This document shows positions 1 through 7,899 of a stretch of DNA of 64,000 bases, piece by piece. The number at the start of each line of letters is the position of its first letter. Position 1 is the first letter of the stretch. Origin of the DNA: Humidesulfovibrio mexicanus (GTDB lineage: Bacteria; Desulfobacterota; Desulfovibrionia; Desulfovibrionales; Desulfovibrionaceae); NCBI RefSeq assembly GCF_900188225.1, contig NZ_FZOC01000003.1:124001-188000 (forward strand), in the 5' to 3' direction. The notes beneath the pieces are model-generated. The model had not been told where the DNA came from and did no database searches. It worked only from the letters and a program-made list of their open reading frames with translations. The translations under genes were made by a program, and so were the position numbers.

Positions 1-127
1 TGTAGGAGTACCCGGCGCGGGTGGACTCCACGGTGAAGGCCTGGGCGCAGTCCTTCAGGGGCTGGTTGCGGCCCATGGTGTCGATGCGCTCTGCGCGTTC
101 CTTCAGAAATTCGGCGTGCTTGTCCAT
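1..127 (-). CDS. Cephalosporin hydroxylase-like protein, 5' fragment
   Basis: The first 42 codons of a leftward gene; the rest lies beyond the left edge. The start ATG at 127 is preceded by a GAGGT ribosome site. The fragment opens with MDKHAEFLKERAERIDTMGR and reaches STRAGYSY, which resembles the N-terminus of CmcI/cephalosporin-hydroxylase-type proteins, an SAM-methyltransferase-fold family often found in surface polysaccharide loci. It lies 11 bases after the epimerase gene and is probably cotranscribed with it. The family call rests on a short stretch and could be wrong; the catalytic part is not visible. Confidence 0.5.
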   Translation of the reverse strand, partial: MDKHAEFLKERAERIDTMGRNQPLKDCAQAFTVESTRAGYSY

Positions 128-138
128 GTTTGACTACC

Positions 139-1056
139 TCATGCGCGGTCCGGGGCGTCCTGGTCCGCGCGGCTCGCGTCGTACGCCGCCAGGGCGGCGG
201 CGAGTCTTGTCGTGTCGGCCCAGAAACGCATGGGCTCGTAGTCCGGATAGGGATAATGGCCCAGGTTGAGCCGCAAGGCCGCCCCCCGGCGTCGCAGATG
301 TTCCTCCACCAGGGCGCGCACGGTCACCGGTCGGCCGCTGGCGCAGTTCACCACGCCGGTCACGCGGTCCTGCAGGGCCACGCGCACCAGCAGGCGGGCC
401 ACCTCGGCCACGGGCAGGTAGTCGCGCTCCTGCTCCCCGCCGGACATGTCAAAGGAGTCCGCGCCCGCCGTGATAGCCCGGTCAAGTTGGGAGAGCAAGG
501 ATTTTTCGGCCTGTCCAGGACCGCGCATATAGAAGAGCCGCGCCCAATGGAGCGCCACGTCGTGCGCCGCGCACAGGGGCTCCAGCTCCCGGCGCAGATC
601 GTCCTTGGCGCGGCCGTAGGCGGTCACGGGGTCCGTGGGCAGGTCCTCGGCAAGCGGGCCCTCCTTGAGGCCGTATTCCAGGCAGGTGCCGGTGACCAGC
701 AGATGTCTGGCCCCGGCCTGCACAAGCCGGGTCAAAAACCGCAGGTGCCGGGGCAGTTCCTCGTCCAGGTGGGCCGGGCTCTTGAAGGCGTTCAGCCCGC
801 CCCAGGCCAGGTGCAGGATGCGCCCGTGCCCGGCAAGGTCCGCCATCTGCGCGTCGGAGAGCGTGTCCAGGTCCGCCGCGAGCACGCGCACGCGCTCCGG
901 CGCGCTGCGGGCCCTGGCCCAGGCTTCTGCGCGCCCGGCGTCGCGGCACAGGGCCGTTACGGCGTATCCGCGCGCCAGGAGCTCCTCCGTGACCGGAGTG
1001 CCGATGAAGCCCGTGGCCCCGGTGACCAGGGCCTTGCGCCGTGTTTCCAGCGTCAT
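139..1056 (-). CDS. NAD-dependent epimerase/dehydratase (extended SDR)
   Basis: A 305-residue nucleotide-sugar epimerase/dehydratase of the extended short-chain dehydrogenase family. A Rossmann glycine motif GATGFIG lies at residues 13-19, and the catalytic pair is Y147 and K151 (YGRAK). A Thr-rich strand at 121-125 fits the usual Ser/Thr site. The start has a good AAGGAGG site. It sits between a glycosyltransferase and a cephalosporin-hydroxylase-like gene on the same strand, so a cytoplasmic role in making or modifying a sugar for a surface glycan is likely. The exact substrate cannot be read from sequence. Confidence 0.85.
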   Translation of the reverse strand: MTLETRRKALVTGATGFIGTPVTEELLARGYAVTALCRDAGRAEAWARARSAPERVRVLAADLDTLSDAQMADLAGHGRILHLAWGGLNAFKSPAHLDEELPRHLRFLTRLVQAGARHLLVTGTCLEYGLKEGPLAEDLPTDPVTAYGRAKDDLRRELEPLCAAHDVALHWARLFYMRGPGQAEKSLLSQLDRAITAGADSFDMSGGEQERDYLPVAEVARLLVRVALQDRVTGVVNCASGRPVTVRALVEEHLRRRGAALRLNLGHYPYPDYEPMRFWADTTRLAAALAAYDASRADQDAPDRA

Positions 1057-1092
1057 GGGGATGTGCCCTCCTTGGAATGGTGCGTCCGCGCC

Positions 1093-2124
1093 TCAGCCCG
1101 GAGCGGAGCGGAAGCGTTCCAGCATGGCCGCAAGCTCGGCCCGGCCCTCGGGGCCGACAGGGGCGAGGTAGGCGTTGAGCGCGGCTTGGCGCTGACACGC
1201 TGCTTGCGCCCTGGCGCGCGCGGCCAGGGGCGGCAGCAGGGCGCGCGCTGCGCGGCGGCAGTACTTGGGCAGTTTCTGGATAAAATTCTTGCGGCCTCCT
1301 GGCAGGCAATAGCCGTCCACAAAGGCCTGGACCGAGGCCAGCACCGCGCGTCTGGCCGCGTCCGCGTCCAGCCCGGCCGTGCGCCCAAGCAGGGCCGTCA
1401 TCCTGTCCACGAAGCGCTGGTAGACGGGGCGGTATTCCGGCGCCGTAGAGACCACAAGCAGGTTGTGGTTCTTGCGGCCGCCCAGGTCCTGGCTGGGCAC
1501 GATGTCGCGCAGGGTGTGCAGCGTGGGCAGCACGGCCACCTTGCCCAGAATGGCCGTGGCCATGCCCAGGGCCAGCTCGCTGGCCGCGTAGAAGCGTTCG
1601 GCCTCGTGCCCGGAGCCGAACGCCTCGCGCAGCACCTGGGCGCGCAGCACGGCATAAAACAGGGGCACGTAGGGTCGGCTCAGCTCCAGCAGGCGACCGG
1701 CCGGATCGCCGCTTGCGATGCGCGCCACGTGGGTGTCGGGGTAGCAGGGCTCCACCACGGCCTCGCCGGGTCCCCGCACCACCCGCACATAATGCCCGTG
1801 CGCGCCGCTGTGGTCAGGGTTGGCGTCGAGAAACGCCGCGCAGCGCAGGATGCTTGCGGTGGAGGTGAGGTCGTCGTCGGCGCAGAGCACGGCGTAGGGG
1901 GTTTGGAGCATGGCGGCCATGCGCTGGAGCTTTTCCTCGAAGGGCGCGCCGGGCAGGTGCAGGTAGCGCACGGCGGCGAACTCTTCGGCCGTGTCCATGG
2001 GCTGGGCCGAGGAATCCGCCACCACAACGGGCAGGCCCGCCTGGACGTACTGCCGCAAGGCGCGCGCCAGCAGCTTCGGCCGCTGGTGGCTCGGGATCAG
2101 CACGGTGACGCGAGGGTGACGCAT
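1093..2124 (-). CDS. Family 2-type glycosyltransferase (TIGR00180-like)
   Basis: A 343-residue GT-A fold glycosyltransferase. The N-terminus TVLIPSHQRP is the first strand of the nucleotide-sugar fold, and ADDD at residues 82-85 is the metal-binding DxD motif. The rest resembles the TIGR00180 group that accompanies epimerases in glycan clusters. No membrane segment is evident, so it probably acts on the cytoplasmic face. It ends 36 bases before the epimerase gene and begins 106 bases after selD, all on the same strand. No strong ribosome site is visible before the ATG. Donor and acceptor sugars are unknown. Confidence 0.8.
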   Translation of the reverse strand: MRHPRVTVLIPSHQRPKLLARALRQYVQAGLPVVVADSSAQPMDTAEEFAAVRYLHLPGAPFEEKLQRMAAMLQTPYAVLCADDDLTSTASILRCAAFLDANPDHSGAHGHYVRVVRGPGEAVVEPCYPDTHVARIASGDPAGRLLELSRPYVPLFYAVLRAQVLREAFGSGHEAERFYAASELALGMATAILGKVAVLPTLHTLRDIVPSQDLGGRKNHNLLVVSTAPEYRPVYQRFVDRMTALLGRTAGLDADAARRAVLASVQAFVDGYCLPGGRKNFIQKLPKYCRRAARALLPPLAARARAQAACQRQAALNAYLAPVGPEGRAELAAMLERFRSAPG

Positions 2125-2230
2125 GGCACGAAGCTATGACCGATGGAGGCAGGGCGTGTCAAACGGCCATATCCGGGGCCGGAGCGGTTGGGTGGGCATG
2201 GCGGCTGGTGCCGGTGGCGCGTCTCGCCCG

Positions 2231-3310
2231 CTACACCAGCGACAGGGGCTGTCCCGTGGGCAGGGCCTCAACCGCGCGGCCGATGGGCGCGGCCAAGTCG
2301 CCCGCCTGGGTGAGGATGGCCTGGGCCTGGACCGCAAGGTGCTCCGGCACGCCCAGGATGAGCCCGCCGGAGGTCTGGGCGTCAAAGGCCAGCGTGACGA
2401 GCAGCTCGTCCAGCCCAGGGGCCACAAGGGTGCGCGGCAGGTAGTGGTTCCGGTTCTGGATGCTCCCGGCCGGGATGAGCCCCATTGCGGCGAGGTCCAG
2501 GGCTTCGGGCATGAAGGGGATGTCGTCCAGGCGCAGCTCCGCGGTGACGGAGCTTGCCGCGGCCATTTCCAGCAGGTGTCCGCCCAGGCCGAAGCCGGTC
2601 ACGTCCGTGCTGGCCACAAGGCCCAGGGTGCGGATGGCCTCGGCCCCGGCGCGGTTCAGGCGCGCGGCCCAGCGGTGGATGAGCTCCTCCAGGCGGTCCG
2701 AGCCCGGCCGCCCCGCCTTGAGGCCGGTGGCCAGCACGCCGGTGCCGATGGGCTTGGTGAGCAGGAGCACGTCGCCGGGCCTGAGCCCCCGGTTGGTGGC
2801 CATGCGCTCCGGGTCCACCAGGCCGGACACGGACAGGCCGTACTTGATCTCCGGGTCTTCCACGCTGTGCCCGCCGCAGAGCACGGCCCCTGCCTCCTCC
2901 ACCTTGGACAGGCCGCCCTTGAGGATGTCGGCCAGCACGGCGGGGTCGGAACATTTTGCCGGGAAGCAGCAGACATTCATGGCCGCATACGGCTCGCCGC
3001 CCACGGCGTACACATCGGACAGGGCGTTGGCCGCGGCGATTTGGCCGAAGCGGAAGGGGTCGTCGACAACGGGAGTCAGGAAATCGACGGTCTGCACCAG
3101 GGCCTTGCCCGGCGGCAGACGCAACACCACGGCGTCCTCTCCACCGCCGCGCGGTCCGGAGAGGATTCTGTCGTCCCGGCCCAGGGTCAGGCCGGAGAGG
3201 ATACGCTCCAGGTCCCCTGGAGCAACTTTAGCCGCTCAGCCCGCGGCGCGCACGCCCTGGGTGAGGCGCGGCGACTGCGAGGCCTGCGGCTTGGAGGTTT
3301 CCATTGTCAT
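2231..3310 (-). CDS. selD: Selenide, water dikinase with selenocysteine at UGA
   Basis: SelD makes selenophosphate from selenide and ATP for Sec-tRNA and selenouridine. Reading from ATG 3310 (second ATG at 3304), codon 25 is TGA (3238-3236) in the context RAAG-U-AAK. This aligns with the catalytic GAGCGCK loop of SelD, so TGA is read as selenocysteine; the second Cys of that loop is Ala here and the catalytic Lys is kept. The frame then runs open to TAG 2231, giving 359 residues with VDFLTPVVDDPFRFGQIAAA and TDVTGFGLGGH, both typical of SelD. A stop lies two codons before ATG 3310, which fixes the start region. A conventional call starting at 3130 would lose the active site. Confidence 0.93.
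3205..3223 (-). promoter_or_regulatory. SECIS-like hairpin in selD
   Basis: Twelve bases after the TGA, an 8-bp perfect stem (GCTCCAGG / CCTGGAGC) closes on a GGA loop. Bacterial SECIS elements are stem-loops at about this distance from the UGA, with an apical G pair contacting SelB. Position and shape fit; the exact SelB contacts are inferred. Confidence 0.75.
3236..3238 (-). other. Selenocysteine codon TGA (codon 25 of selD)
   Basis: In-frame TGA, 24 codons after ATG 3310, followed by a hairpin and by hundreds of open codons that encode conserved SelD sequence. It stands at the place of the catalytic Cys/Sec of the family. Confidence 0.9.
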
Positions 3311-3311
3311 G

Positions 3312-3330
3312 GCCTATGCCTAGCATAGGC
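3312..3330. promoter_or_regulatory. Inverted repeat overlapping the selD ribosome-binding region
   Basis: GCCTATGC-N3-GCATAGGC, a perfect 8-bp inverted repeat that ends one base before the selD ATG. In RNA it would enclose the AGG-containing ribosome-site region. It could be a translational control hairpin or an operator; there is no direct proof of either. Confidence 0.45.
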
Positions 3331-3461
3331 GACCGCCACGGCCAAGGGGAGATTTGCATTTCGGCCATTAAGTGAATGAATGATCCGCCGATAAGACCAG
3401 CGACACAGGCACGCGTCATGCAGGGATCTGTCCCGCACAGCACCCCAACACGGGAGGCATC

Positions 3462-3665
3462 ATGATCAGACGCAGCTGCGCCGCCTGCGGACGGCCCATC
3501 AACCGCACCGACCGCTTTTTCGAGGCTTCCGACGGCACCCTGTGCCAGGACTGCCAGGCCCGGCTGGCCAAAGGCGTTTCGCTCCGTTTCGGGGGCTGCG
3601 CCCAGGCCGCCATGCCTCCGGTGTTCGCCCAGCTTCCGGAGCTGGCCCTTGGCGGACACCGCTAG
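3462..3665 (+). CDS. Small double-CxxC zinc-ribbon protein
   Basis: A 67-residue protein with CAACG at residues 6-10 and CQDC further on, the pattern of a treble-clef or zinc-ribbon fold that binds one zinc ion. A further single Cys lies in GGCAQ. A GGGAGG site stands six bases before the ATG, which supports a real gene. It is divergent from selD and convergent with the next gene; the two TAG stops overlap within one CTAG. I recognise no specific family; DNA, RNA or protein binding is the usual role of such small proteins. Confidence 0.6.
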   Translation: MIRRSCAACGRPINRTDRFFEASDGTLCQDCQARLAKGVSLRFGGCAQAAMPPVFAQLPELALGGHR

Positions 3666-4153
3666 GCGTCTTGCTCCGCATCGTCTTCCTCTCCGGGTTC
3701 CGGCCAGGGGGCGGCGTTCTGGTCCGCTTCCGCTCCGGACTCGGCGGGCATGTCGATCTCCAGGCTGAACACGCGTTCCGGCACCCCTGCCTGCGCCTCC
3801 TTCGCGTCGTCCCTCCCGGCCTTGCCGCCGTAACGCTCCGGCTGCAGGCTTTTGAGCAGGAACATCAAAAGCTGGTCGGAGTGCTTCACCGTGCTGCCGC
3901 ATTCCCGCCCCTGGTGGAACACCGGTATGCAGACGCCTGAAAGCGCGCGCCGAACGGCCTCGGCCTCCAGTCGGGCGATGGCGGTGTCGGCTGTGTCCGG
4001 GCGGTGTGCGCCGCGCAAGGCTGTTGCGGCGTGCACGCGGTTGTGTCGCGGGCAGCGTGTGCGCCCAGGGCAGCGGGCGCGGCGTACGGCCGCGCTGAAG
4101 GCCTTTGGCGAGACAAGGGCCAGCCGGTACAGCCGGGAATGGTTGCGGTCCAT
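3662..4153 (-). CDS. Phage terminase small subunit-like orphan protein
   Basis: 163 residues, starting at ATG 4153 behind CCGGAGGACGAACC. The middle (VFHQGRECGSTVKHSDQLLM followed by FLLKSLQPERYGGK) is close to the segment of phage terminase small-subunit-like helix-turn-helix proteins that read YSDTLLIFLLK..RPEKYR. The N-terminal DNA-binding part is poorly conserved and the C-terminus is acidic (EPGEEDDAEQDA). No other phage gene is adjacent, so this looks like a domesticated or decaying phage remnant. The function in the host is unknown. Confidence 0.6.
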   Translation of the reverse strand: MDRNHSRLYRLALVSPKAFSAAVRRARCPGRTRCPRHNRVHAATALRGAHRPDTADTAIARLEAEAVRRALSGVCIPVFHQGRECGSTVKHSDQLLMFLLKSLQPERYGGKAGRDDAKEAQAGVPERVFSLEIDMPAESGAEADQNAAPWPEPGEEDDAEQDA

Positions 4154-4401
4154 GGTTCGTCCTCCGGGAATCGTCGTTTGGCGGGCCCTGCTTGCGCACC
4201 CGCGTTGCGCAGTATACCCCCCGCTTCGGGCCGATGCCGAAATGGTCCGCAATATGGCCGGGAAAAGGATGATTTTCCCCTGTTGACGGCGCTTTGGCCG
4301 CGCGGGCCGTGGCGCGGGCGCAAAGTCGTTGCCAGTGGCCTTCGGAAAGGGTAGAGTTCGAGCCCAAGACACGCAAAGAACCCTTAGACAAAGGAAGGCC
4401 C

Positions 4402-4581
4402 GTGGCGAAACCGAACTATCAATACGAGAAGCGCGCCAAGGAACTGGCAAAGAAGAAGAAGAAGGAAGAGAAGCTCCGCCGCAAGCAGGAGAACGCCAAG
4501 CGAGGCGTAGGCGGCGAGGATGAGGCTCCGGCCGAGGGCGAAGAGGCCCCCGCCGAAGGAGAAGCGGCCGCGCAGCCCTAG
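4402..4581 (+). CDS. Small highly charged Lys/Glu-rich protein
   Basis: 59 residues from a GTG start (4402) with AAGGAAGG just upstream. The start resembles a widespread short proteobacterial hypothetical family opening with KPNYQxEKRxxELAKKKKKE. The middle is a run of Lys/Arg/Glu likely to form one charged helix, and the C-terminus is an acidic Ala/Glu/Pro tail with two GEEAPAEG-like repeats. A longer in-frame extension upstream lacks a ribosome site and is not used. No function is known; nucleic-acid or ribosome association would fit the charge pattern but is a guess. Confidence 0.7.
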   Translation: MAKPNYQYEKRAKELAKKKKKEEKLRRKQENAKRGVGGEDEAPAEGEEAPAEGEAAAQP

Positions 4582-4593
4582 GCGACGGCCGTC

Positions 4594-5688
4594 CTAGAAC
4601 GTCACCGAGAGGCTGACGGACCCGAACATCTGCGGGCTTTTCTGCCCGTCATACTCCTCTGTCCTGTATACGTGCGTATAGGTCAGTTTTGTCACGCCCA
4701 GCACCAGCCCTATGCCCGCCGAAAGGTCGGCCACGAAGTTCTTCTTGGTGACGCTGGGGCTGTGCTCCCAGGTGTTGCCGTCCAGAAAGATGTTGCGCGC
4801 CACGGCGCGGCCCTCGGCCCCGGCGAACAGATGCAGGCCGAAGGCCGTGTCGCGCCGCAGGCGCGGATCTTCGGGGTCCGCAGGGGCGCTTACCCCGCCG
4901 CCCGGCGTGATGAGCGAGGTACCGAAGTCCCAGGGCAGGTTCAGGCCCAGGCGCGTCTCGAAGCCCAGGCTGGCCTGGGTGAGCACGTTGCCCGCCGTGG
5001 CCCCGAAGCGCGGGAGGAAATCCCAGGCCACGTCGCGGCCGATGTCCACACGCGCCGCGCGCAGGGTGCGCTGCCACGAGAGCATGAGTCCCGGTTCGTC
5101 GTGGATCTGGTGCTCCCAGCCTTGCGCGCGCTTGAAGCCCATCATGGTGTGGTAGTTGTTCTGCGTCTCCCCCGCGCGGGCCGACGGCCCGACAATGCCC
5201 AGCGTGGTCTCGAAGCTGTCCAGCTGGCGGGGCGTCTTGGCGTGCAGCGCCAGGGAAAAATACGTCCAGCCCGCGTAGGGCCTGTCGTCCGGCTGGTAGG
5301 TGGAAACGCCCGTGTCGCCTGGGGTGTACATATTCTGCCCCAGCGACAAGCCCACATTGTACTGCTGGCCCGCCTCGTTCACAAAGGGCAGCAGCTGCAA
5401 ATACGGCAGCACGAAGTCCGGCAGGCGCTCGTCCTGCGCGTACGTGAGCAGGTCGCCCGAGACCCAGGACAGCTTGATGCCGTTGGTGTAGTGCTCGTCC
5501 GTGCCGGCGAAGAAGTCGTTCTCCTCGATGAGGATCAGCGTGGAGGCCGTGGACGCGTCGGACGCCGCGCCGGACGCCTCCCCGCTCCCCCGCTCCGCCG
5601 CCTGGGCCGGACTGGCGGCAAGGGCCAGCAGCGCCGCAAAAAGCAGCAGCAGCGCCCCCGCGCGCAGACATGACGCAATGCCGAACAT
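4594..5688 (-). CDS. LpxR-family outer-membrane lipid A 3'-O-deacylase
   Basis: 364 residues from ATG 5688. A signal peptide (hydrophobic core then PAQA-A near residue 30) leads to an outer-membrane beta-barrel. ENDFFAGTDEHYTNGIKLSW is the hallmark N-terminus of LpxR/DUF2219, supplying the conserved Asn-Asp pair, and GWEHQIHDEPG carries the conserved His and Glu of the active site. Alternating aromatic strands continue to a C-terminal Phe (SLSVTF), as in barrel proteins. Members remove the 3'-acyloxyacyl chain of lipid A. An ATG 42 bases earlier is possible but would disturb the signal peptide. Divergent from the hydrolase at 5821. Confidence 0.85.
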   Translation of the reverse strand: MFGIASCLRAGALLLLFAALLALAASPAQAAERGSGEASGAASDASTASTLILIEENDFFAGTDEHYTNGIKLSWVSGDLLTYAQDERLPDFVLPYLQLLPFVNEAGQQYNVGLSLGQNMYTPGDTGVSTYQPDDRPYAGWTYFSLALHAKTPRQLDSFETTLGIVGPSARAGETQNNYHTMMGFKRAQGWEHQIHDEPGLMLSWQRTLRAARVDIGRDVAWDFLPRFGATAGNVLTQASLGFETRLGLNLPWDFGTSLITPGGGVSAPADPEDPRLRRDTAFGLHLFAGAEGRAVARNIFLDGNTWEHSPSVTKKNFVADLSAGIGLVLGVTKLTYTHVYRTEEYDGQKSPQMFGSVSLSVTF

Positions 5689-5820
5689 GCACGGCCTTTG
5701 CCCGCCTGCACCCGCGCTGTCAAGGTGCAAGATGTTTTAAACGGAGGACTTGCGTTCCCTAAGCTCCCTGGCGTACCGTCCGCATCTGTTTCCCAATATC
5801 CTCTCACCATGGAGCCGCCA

Positions 5821-6726
5821 ATGAGCTCAGCTTCCCTCCTCCGTGCGTCAGCCCGCTTTCTGCTCTTGTCCCTGCTTCTTTCCCTGTGTGTGTGCGGCGC
5901 GGCCCTGGCCGCAGGCGACTCGCCGCGCCAGGCCAGCGCCCGCATGGGCGATGCGCGCATCCACTATCTCCACCAGGGCCAAGGCCCGGACGCCGTGGTC
6001 TTTGTGCATGGCTGGAGCTGCGACGCCAGCTTCTGGGATGCGCAGATGGCCGCCATTGGCGCTAAACGCCGCGTCATCGCCCTGGACCTGCTGGGCTGCG
6101 GCGCAAGCAGCGCGCCCGATGCCCAGTACACCCAGGATCTGCTGGCCCAAAGCCTTGCGGCCGTCATGGACGCGGCCAAGGTGCGCCGCGCCGTGCTCGT
6201 GGGCCACAGCATGGGCCTCAGCGTGGCCAAGCGCTATATCGACGCGCACCCCGACCGGGTGGCCGGGCTGTTCATCGTGGACGGGGCCTACATCAAGCTG
6301 CCCGACGACCAGAAGCAGGTGGACCAGTTCACGGCCATGCTCCACACCACGGAAAACGCTCCCGATGCGCAGTGGCGCGCCTTCGTGGGCCAGTTCGTCC
6401 AGCCCATGCTCGCCCCGCAAACTCCGCCCGCCGCGCGCCGAAAGATCCTCTCCACCATGCAGGGTTCGCCCCGGCAGCCCGCGCACAACGCCTTTCGCCA
6501 CTTCCTGGAGCCCGGCGCCTGGAGCGCCACGCCAGCACCCCTGCCCGTGCGCGCCGTGTACGCCGCCGACCTCGCCAAAGGGCTCGGCGTGCGCCAATAC
6601 CTCGCCACAGTCTTCCCGAACCTCGACTATACCGAATGGACCCGCTGCGGACACTTCATCATGTTCGACCACCCGCAACGCCTGAACAGGGACATCGAAG
6701 CCTTCGCCGCCCGCGTTCTGCGTTAG
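5821..6726 (+). CDS. Exported alpha/beta hydrolase
   Basis: 301 residues with an N-terminal signal-peptide-like segment (about residues 12-31, ending ALAAG). The nucleophile elbow is GHSMG (128-132), the oxyanion motif is HGW (63-65), and the likely catalytic His is in FDHP near 278. The family includes esterases, lipases and haloalkane-dehalogenase-like enzymes; the substrate cannot be predicted. ATG 5821 was chosen because GGAG lies six bases upstream; an in-frame ATG at 5809 contributes that site. Signal peptide and fold suggest a periplasmic or membrane-attached enzyme. Confidence 0.8.
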   Translation: MSSASLLRASARFLLLSLLLSLCVCGAALAAGDSPRQASARMGDARIHYLHQGQGPDAVVFVHGWSCDASFWDAQMAAIGAKRRVIALDLLGCGASSAPDAQYTQDLLAQSLAAVMDAAKVRRAVLVGHSMGLSVAKRYIDAHPDRVAGLFIVDGAYIKLPDDQKQVDQFTAMLHTTENAPDAQWRAFVGQFVQPMLAPQTPPAARRKILSTMQGSPRQPAHNAFRHFLEPGAWSATPAPLPVRAVYAADLAKGLGVRQYLATVFPNLDYTEWTRCGHFIMFDHPQRLNRDIEAFAARVLR

Positions 6727-6758
6727 CAGATCGTTGTGCCTGTGTATGCCTCCGGCGG

Positions 6759-6915
6759 CCAAGGGGCCTCCCCGGCCCCTTGGAACCCCGGATAAGGGGG
6801 AAGGCGAGGGGGCCGCTGTCCCATTTTCTTTTCACGCGGGTCCAGGGGCGCGTAGCCCCTGGCCTGCGGAGCATGAAGCAAGCACAGCGTTCTGTCCTGG
6901 CCTGCGGAGCATGAA
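6759..6915. repeat. Intergenic hairpins and 20-bp direct repeat
   Basis: Between two convergent genes lie a 10-bp perfect hairpin (6759-6768 / 6774-6783), an 8-bp hairpin CCAGGGGC/GCCCCTGG (6842-6862), and a 20-bp direct repeat (6858-6877 and 6896-6915, 38-bp period). No T-run follows the hairpins, so they are not classic terminators. Such palindromic sequences recur in intergenic regions of Desulfovibrio-type genomes, which I recall but cannot check here. Confidence 0.6.
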
Positions 6916-6933
6916 CCGCGCAGAGTGTCAGGC

Positions 6934-7380
6934 TCAGGGCCAGGGGACGGTGGTGTCGGTGATGGCGGTGGACTCGCCCTTGTTGAAGGCGGTGACGGTG
7001 AGGTCTGAGCCGGTGGAGGTATAGAGCAGGTCGTAGGTGCCGGTGTTCACGCGGCCATCGCCGTCGAGGCCCAGGTATTCCGCCGCGCTCAGGTTGTCTA
7101 CGCCGGAGGGTCTTTTCCCTGTGGTGGTAAGATACTGCGTGTACGCGCCCTTGAAGCGGCTCAGGCCGTCGTTGATGGCGCTTTCGGCCATGGTGCGCCG
7201 GGTGTCCTGCACGAAGTCCACGTAGCGCGGAATCAGCAGCGCGGCGAGGATGCCGATGAGCACCATGACGATGATGAGCTCGACAAGGGTGAAGCCGCGC
7301 GCGCGGCGGGAGCCGCGTACGGTGTGCGTTGGCCGCTGCGTGGGCCGCTGCGGCGGCGATGCGGACGGAATTTGCGCCAT
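6934..7380 (-). CDS. Type IV prepilin-like protein
   Basis: 148 residues from ATG 7380. The prepilin peptidase site is G29-F30 with the conserved Glu at residue 34 (GFTLVE), followed by a hydrophobic helix ending LIPRYVDF. The leader is long (29 residues, Pro/Arg-rich) compared with most type IV prepilins. The C-terminal domain has no cysteines and ends TVPWP. It follows the other prepilin gene of the pilus locus but a terminator separates the two. It is probably a major or minor pilin or pseudopilin. No strong ribosome site is visible, so the start is less certain. Confidence 0.85.
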   Translation of the reverse strand: MAQIPSASPPQRPTQRPTHTVRGSRRARGFTLVELIIVMVLIGILAALLIPRYVDFVQDTRRTMAESAINDGLSRFKGAYTQYLTTTGKRPSGVDNLSAAEYLGLDGDGRVNTGTYDLLYTSTGSDLTVTAFNKGESTAITDTTVPWP

Positions 7381-7427
7381 ATATAGGCCGTAGCATGAAC
7401 TGTTCGTGTCTTGCAACGGGACGGCGC

Positions 7428-7455
7428 AAAAAAGAAGGGGGCCTTGGCGGCCCCC
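7428..7455 (-). terminator. Terminator between the two prepilin genes
   Basis: On the minus strand GGGGGCC-N5-GGCCCCC is followed by TTCTTTTTT, a good intrinsic terminator. It lies 30 bases after the stop of the upstream prepilin (7486), so the downstream prepilin needs read-through or its own promoter. Confidence 0.8.
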
Positions 7456-7485
7456 TGTACGGTGTCGAACTCGATGGTGTGCGAA

Positions 7486-7899
7486 TTAGTTGCTGTTGGG
7501 CCAGGCGGTGGTCATGGTGCTCAGAACAGTCGCGCCACCCTTGCTGCGCAGCGTGACCTGCAGTTCGGTGGCGCTCTTGACGTACTGCATGTTGTAGTCG
7601 CCGATGTTCACGCCGGTGTCGGTTTCTGCGCCGGTGCCCAGGTAGGACGGGGTGGCGAGGACGCCCGGGATGTCCGTGGGCACGGCGTTGGTATTCATGA
7701 TGTACTGGGCGTAGGCCATGTTGAAGCGGGCCATGCCCTCGCTCATGGCGCCTTTGTACGCGGCGCTCTGGGCCTTGTCGGTCATGTCGAAGTACTTGGG
7801 CACCACCACCGCGGCCAAAATGCCCAGGATGATGATGACCGAGATGAGCTCGATGAGGGTGAAGCCGCCTTCGCGCCTGTTCTGTTTCTTCTGCTCCAT
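7486..7899 (-). CDS. Type IV/MSHA-like prepilin
   Basis: 137 residues from ATG 7899, with an excellent AAGGAGG site. A short charged leader (MEQKKQNRREGG) is cut before F13; the conserved Glu5 of the mature pilin is E17 (GFTLIEL). The transmembrane helix is followed by VVVPKYFDM and a globular domain with an Ala/Met-rich first helix, as in MshA- and PilA-type pilins. It follows the PilC/GspF gene with a 163-base gap. The strong ribosome site and its own downstream terminator are consistent with high expression, so this is the better candidate for the major pilin. Confidence 0.9.
   Translation of the reverse strand: MEQKKQNRREGGFTLIELISVIIILGILAAVVVPKYFDMTDKAQSAAYKGAMSEGMARFNMAYAQYIMNTNAVPTDIPGVLATPSYLGTGAETDTGVNIGDYNMQYVKSATELQVTLRSKGGATVLSTMTTAWPNSN

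Noticed and set aside
130-2139. Long plus-strand reading frame (669 codons) over the epimerase and glycosyltransferase
   Set aside because: Antisense to two well-supported genes, rich in His/Gln/Gly/Arg as expected for a reverse-frame shadow in G+C-rich DNA; no ribosome site or family motif.
2231-3130. selD starting at codon of 3130
   Set aside because: It omits the catalytic loop; the UGA-containing upstream frame with a SECIS-like hairpin explains the conserved sequence better.
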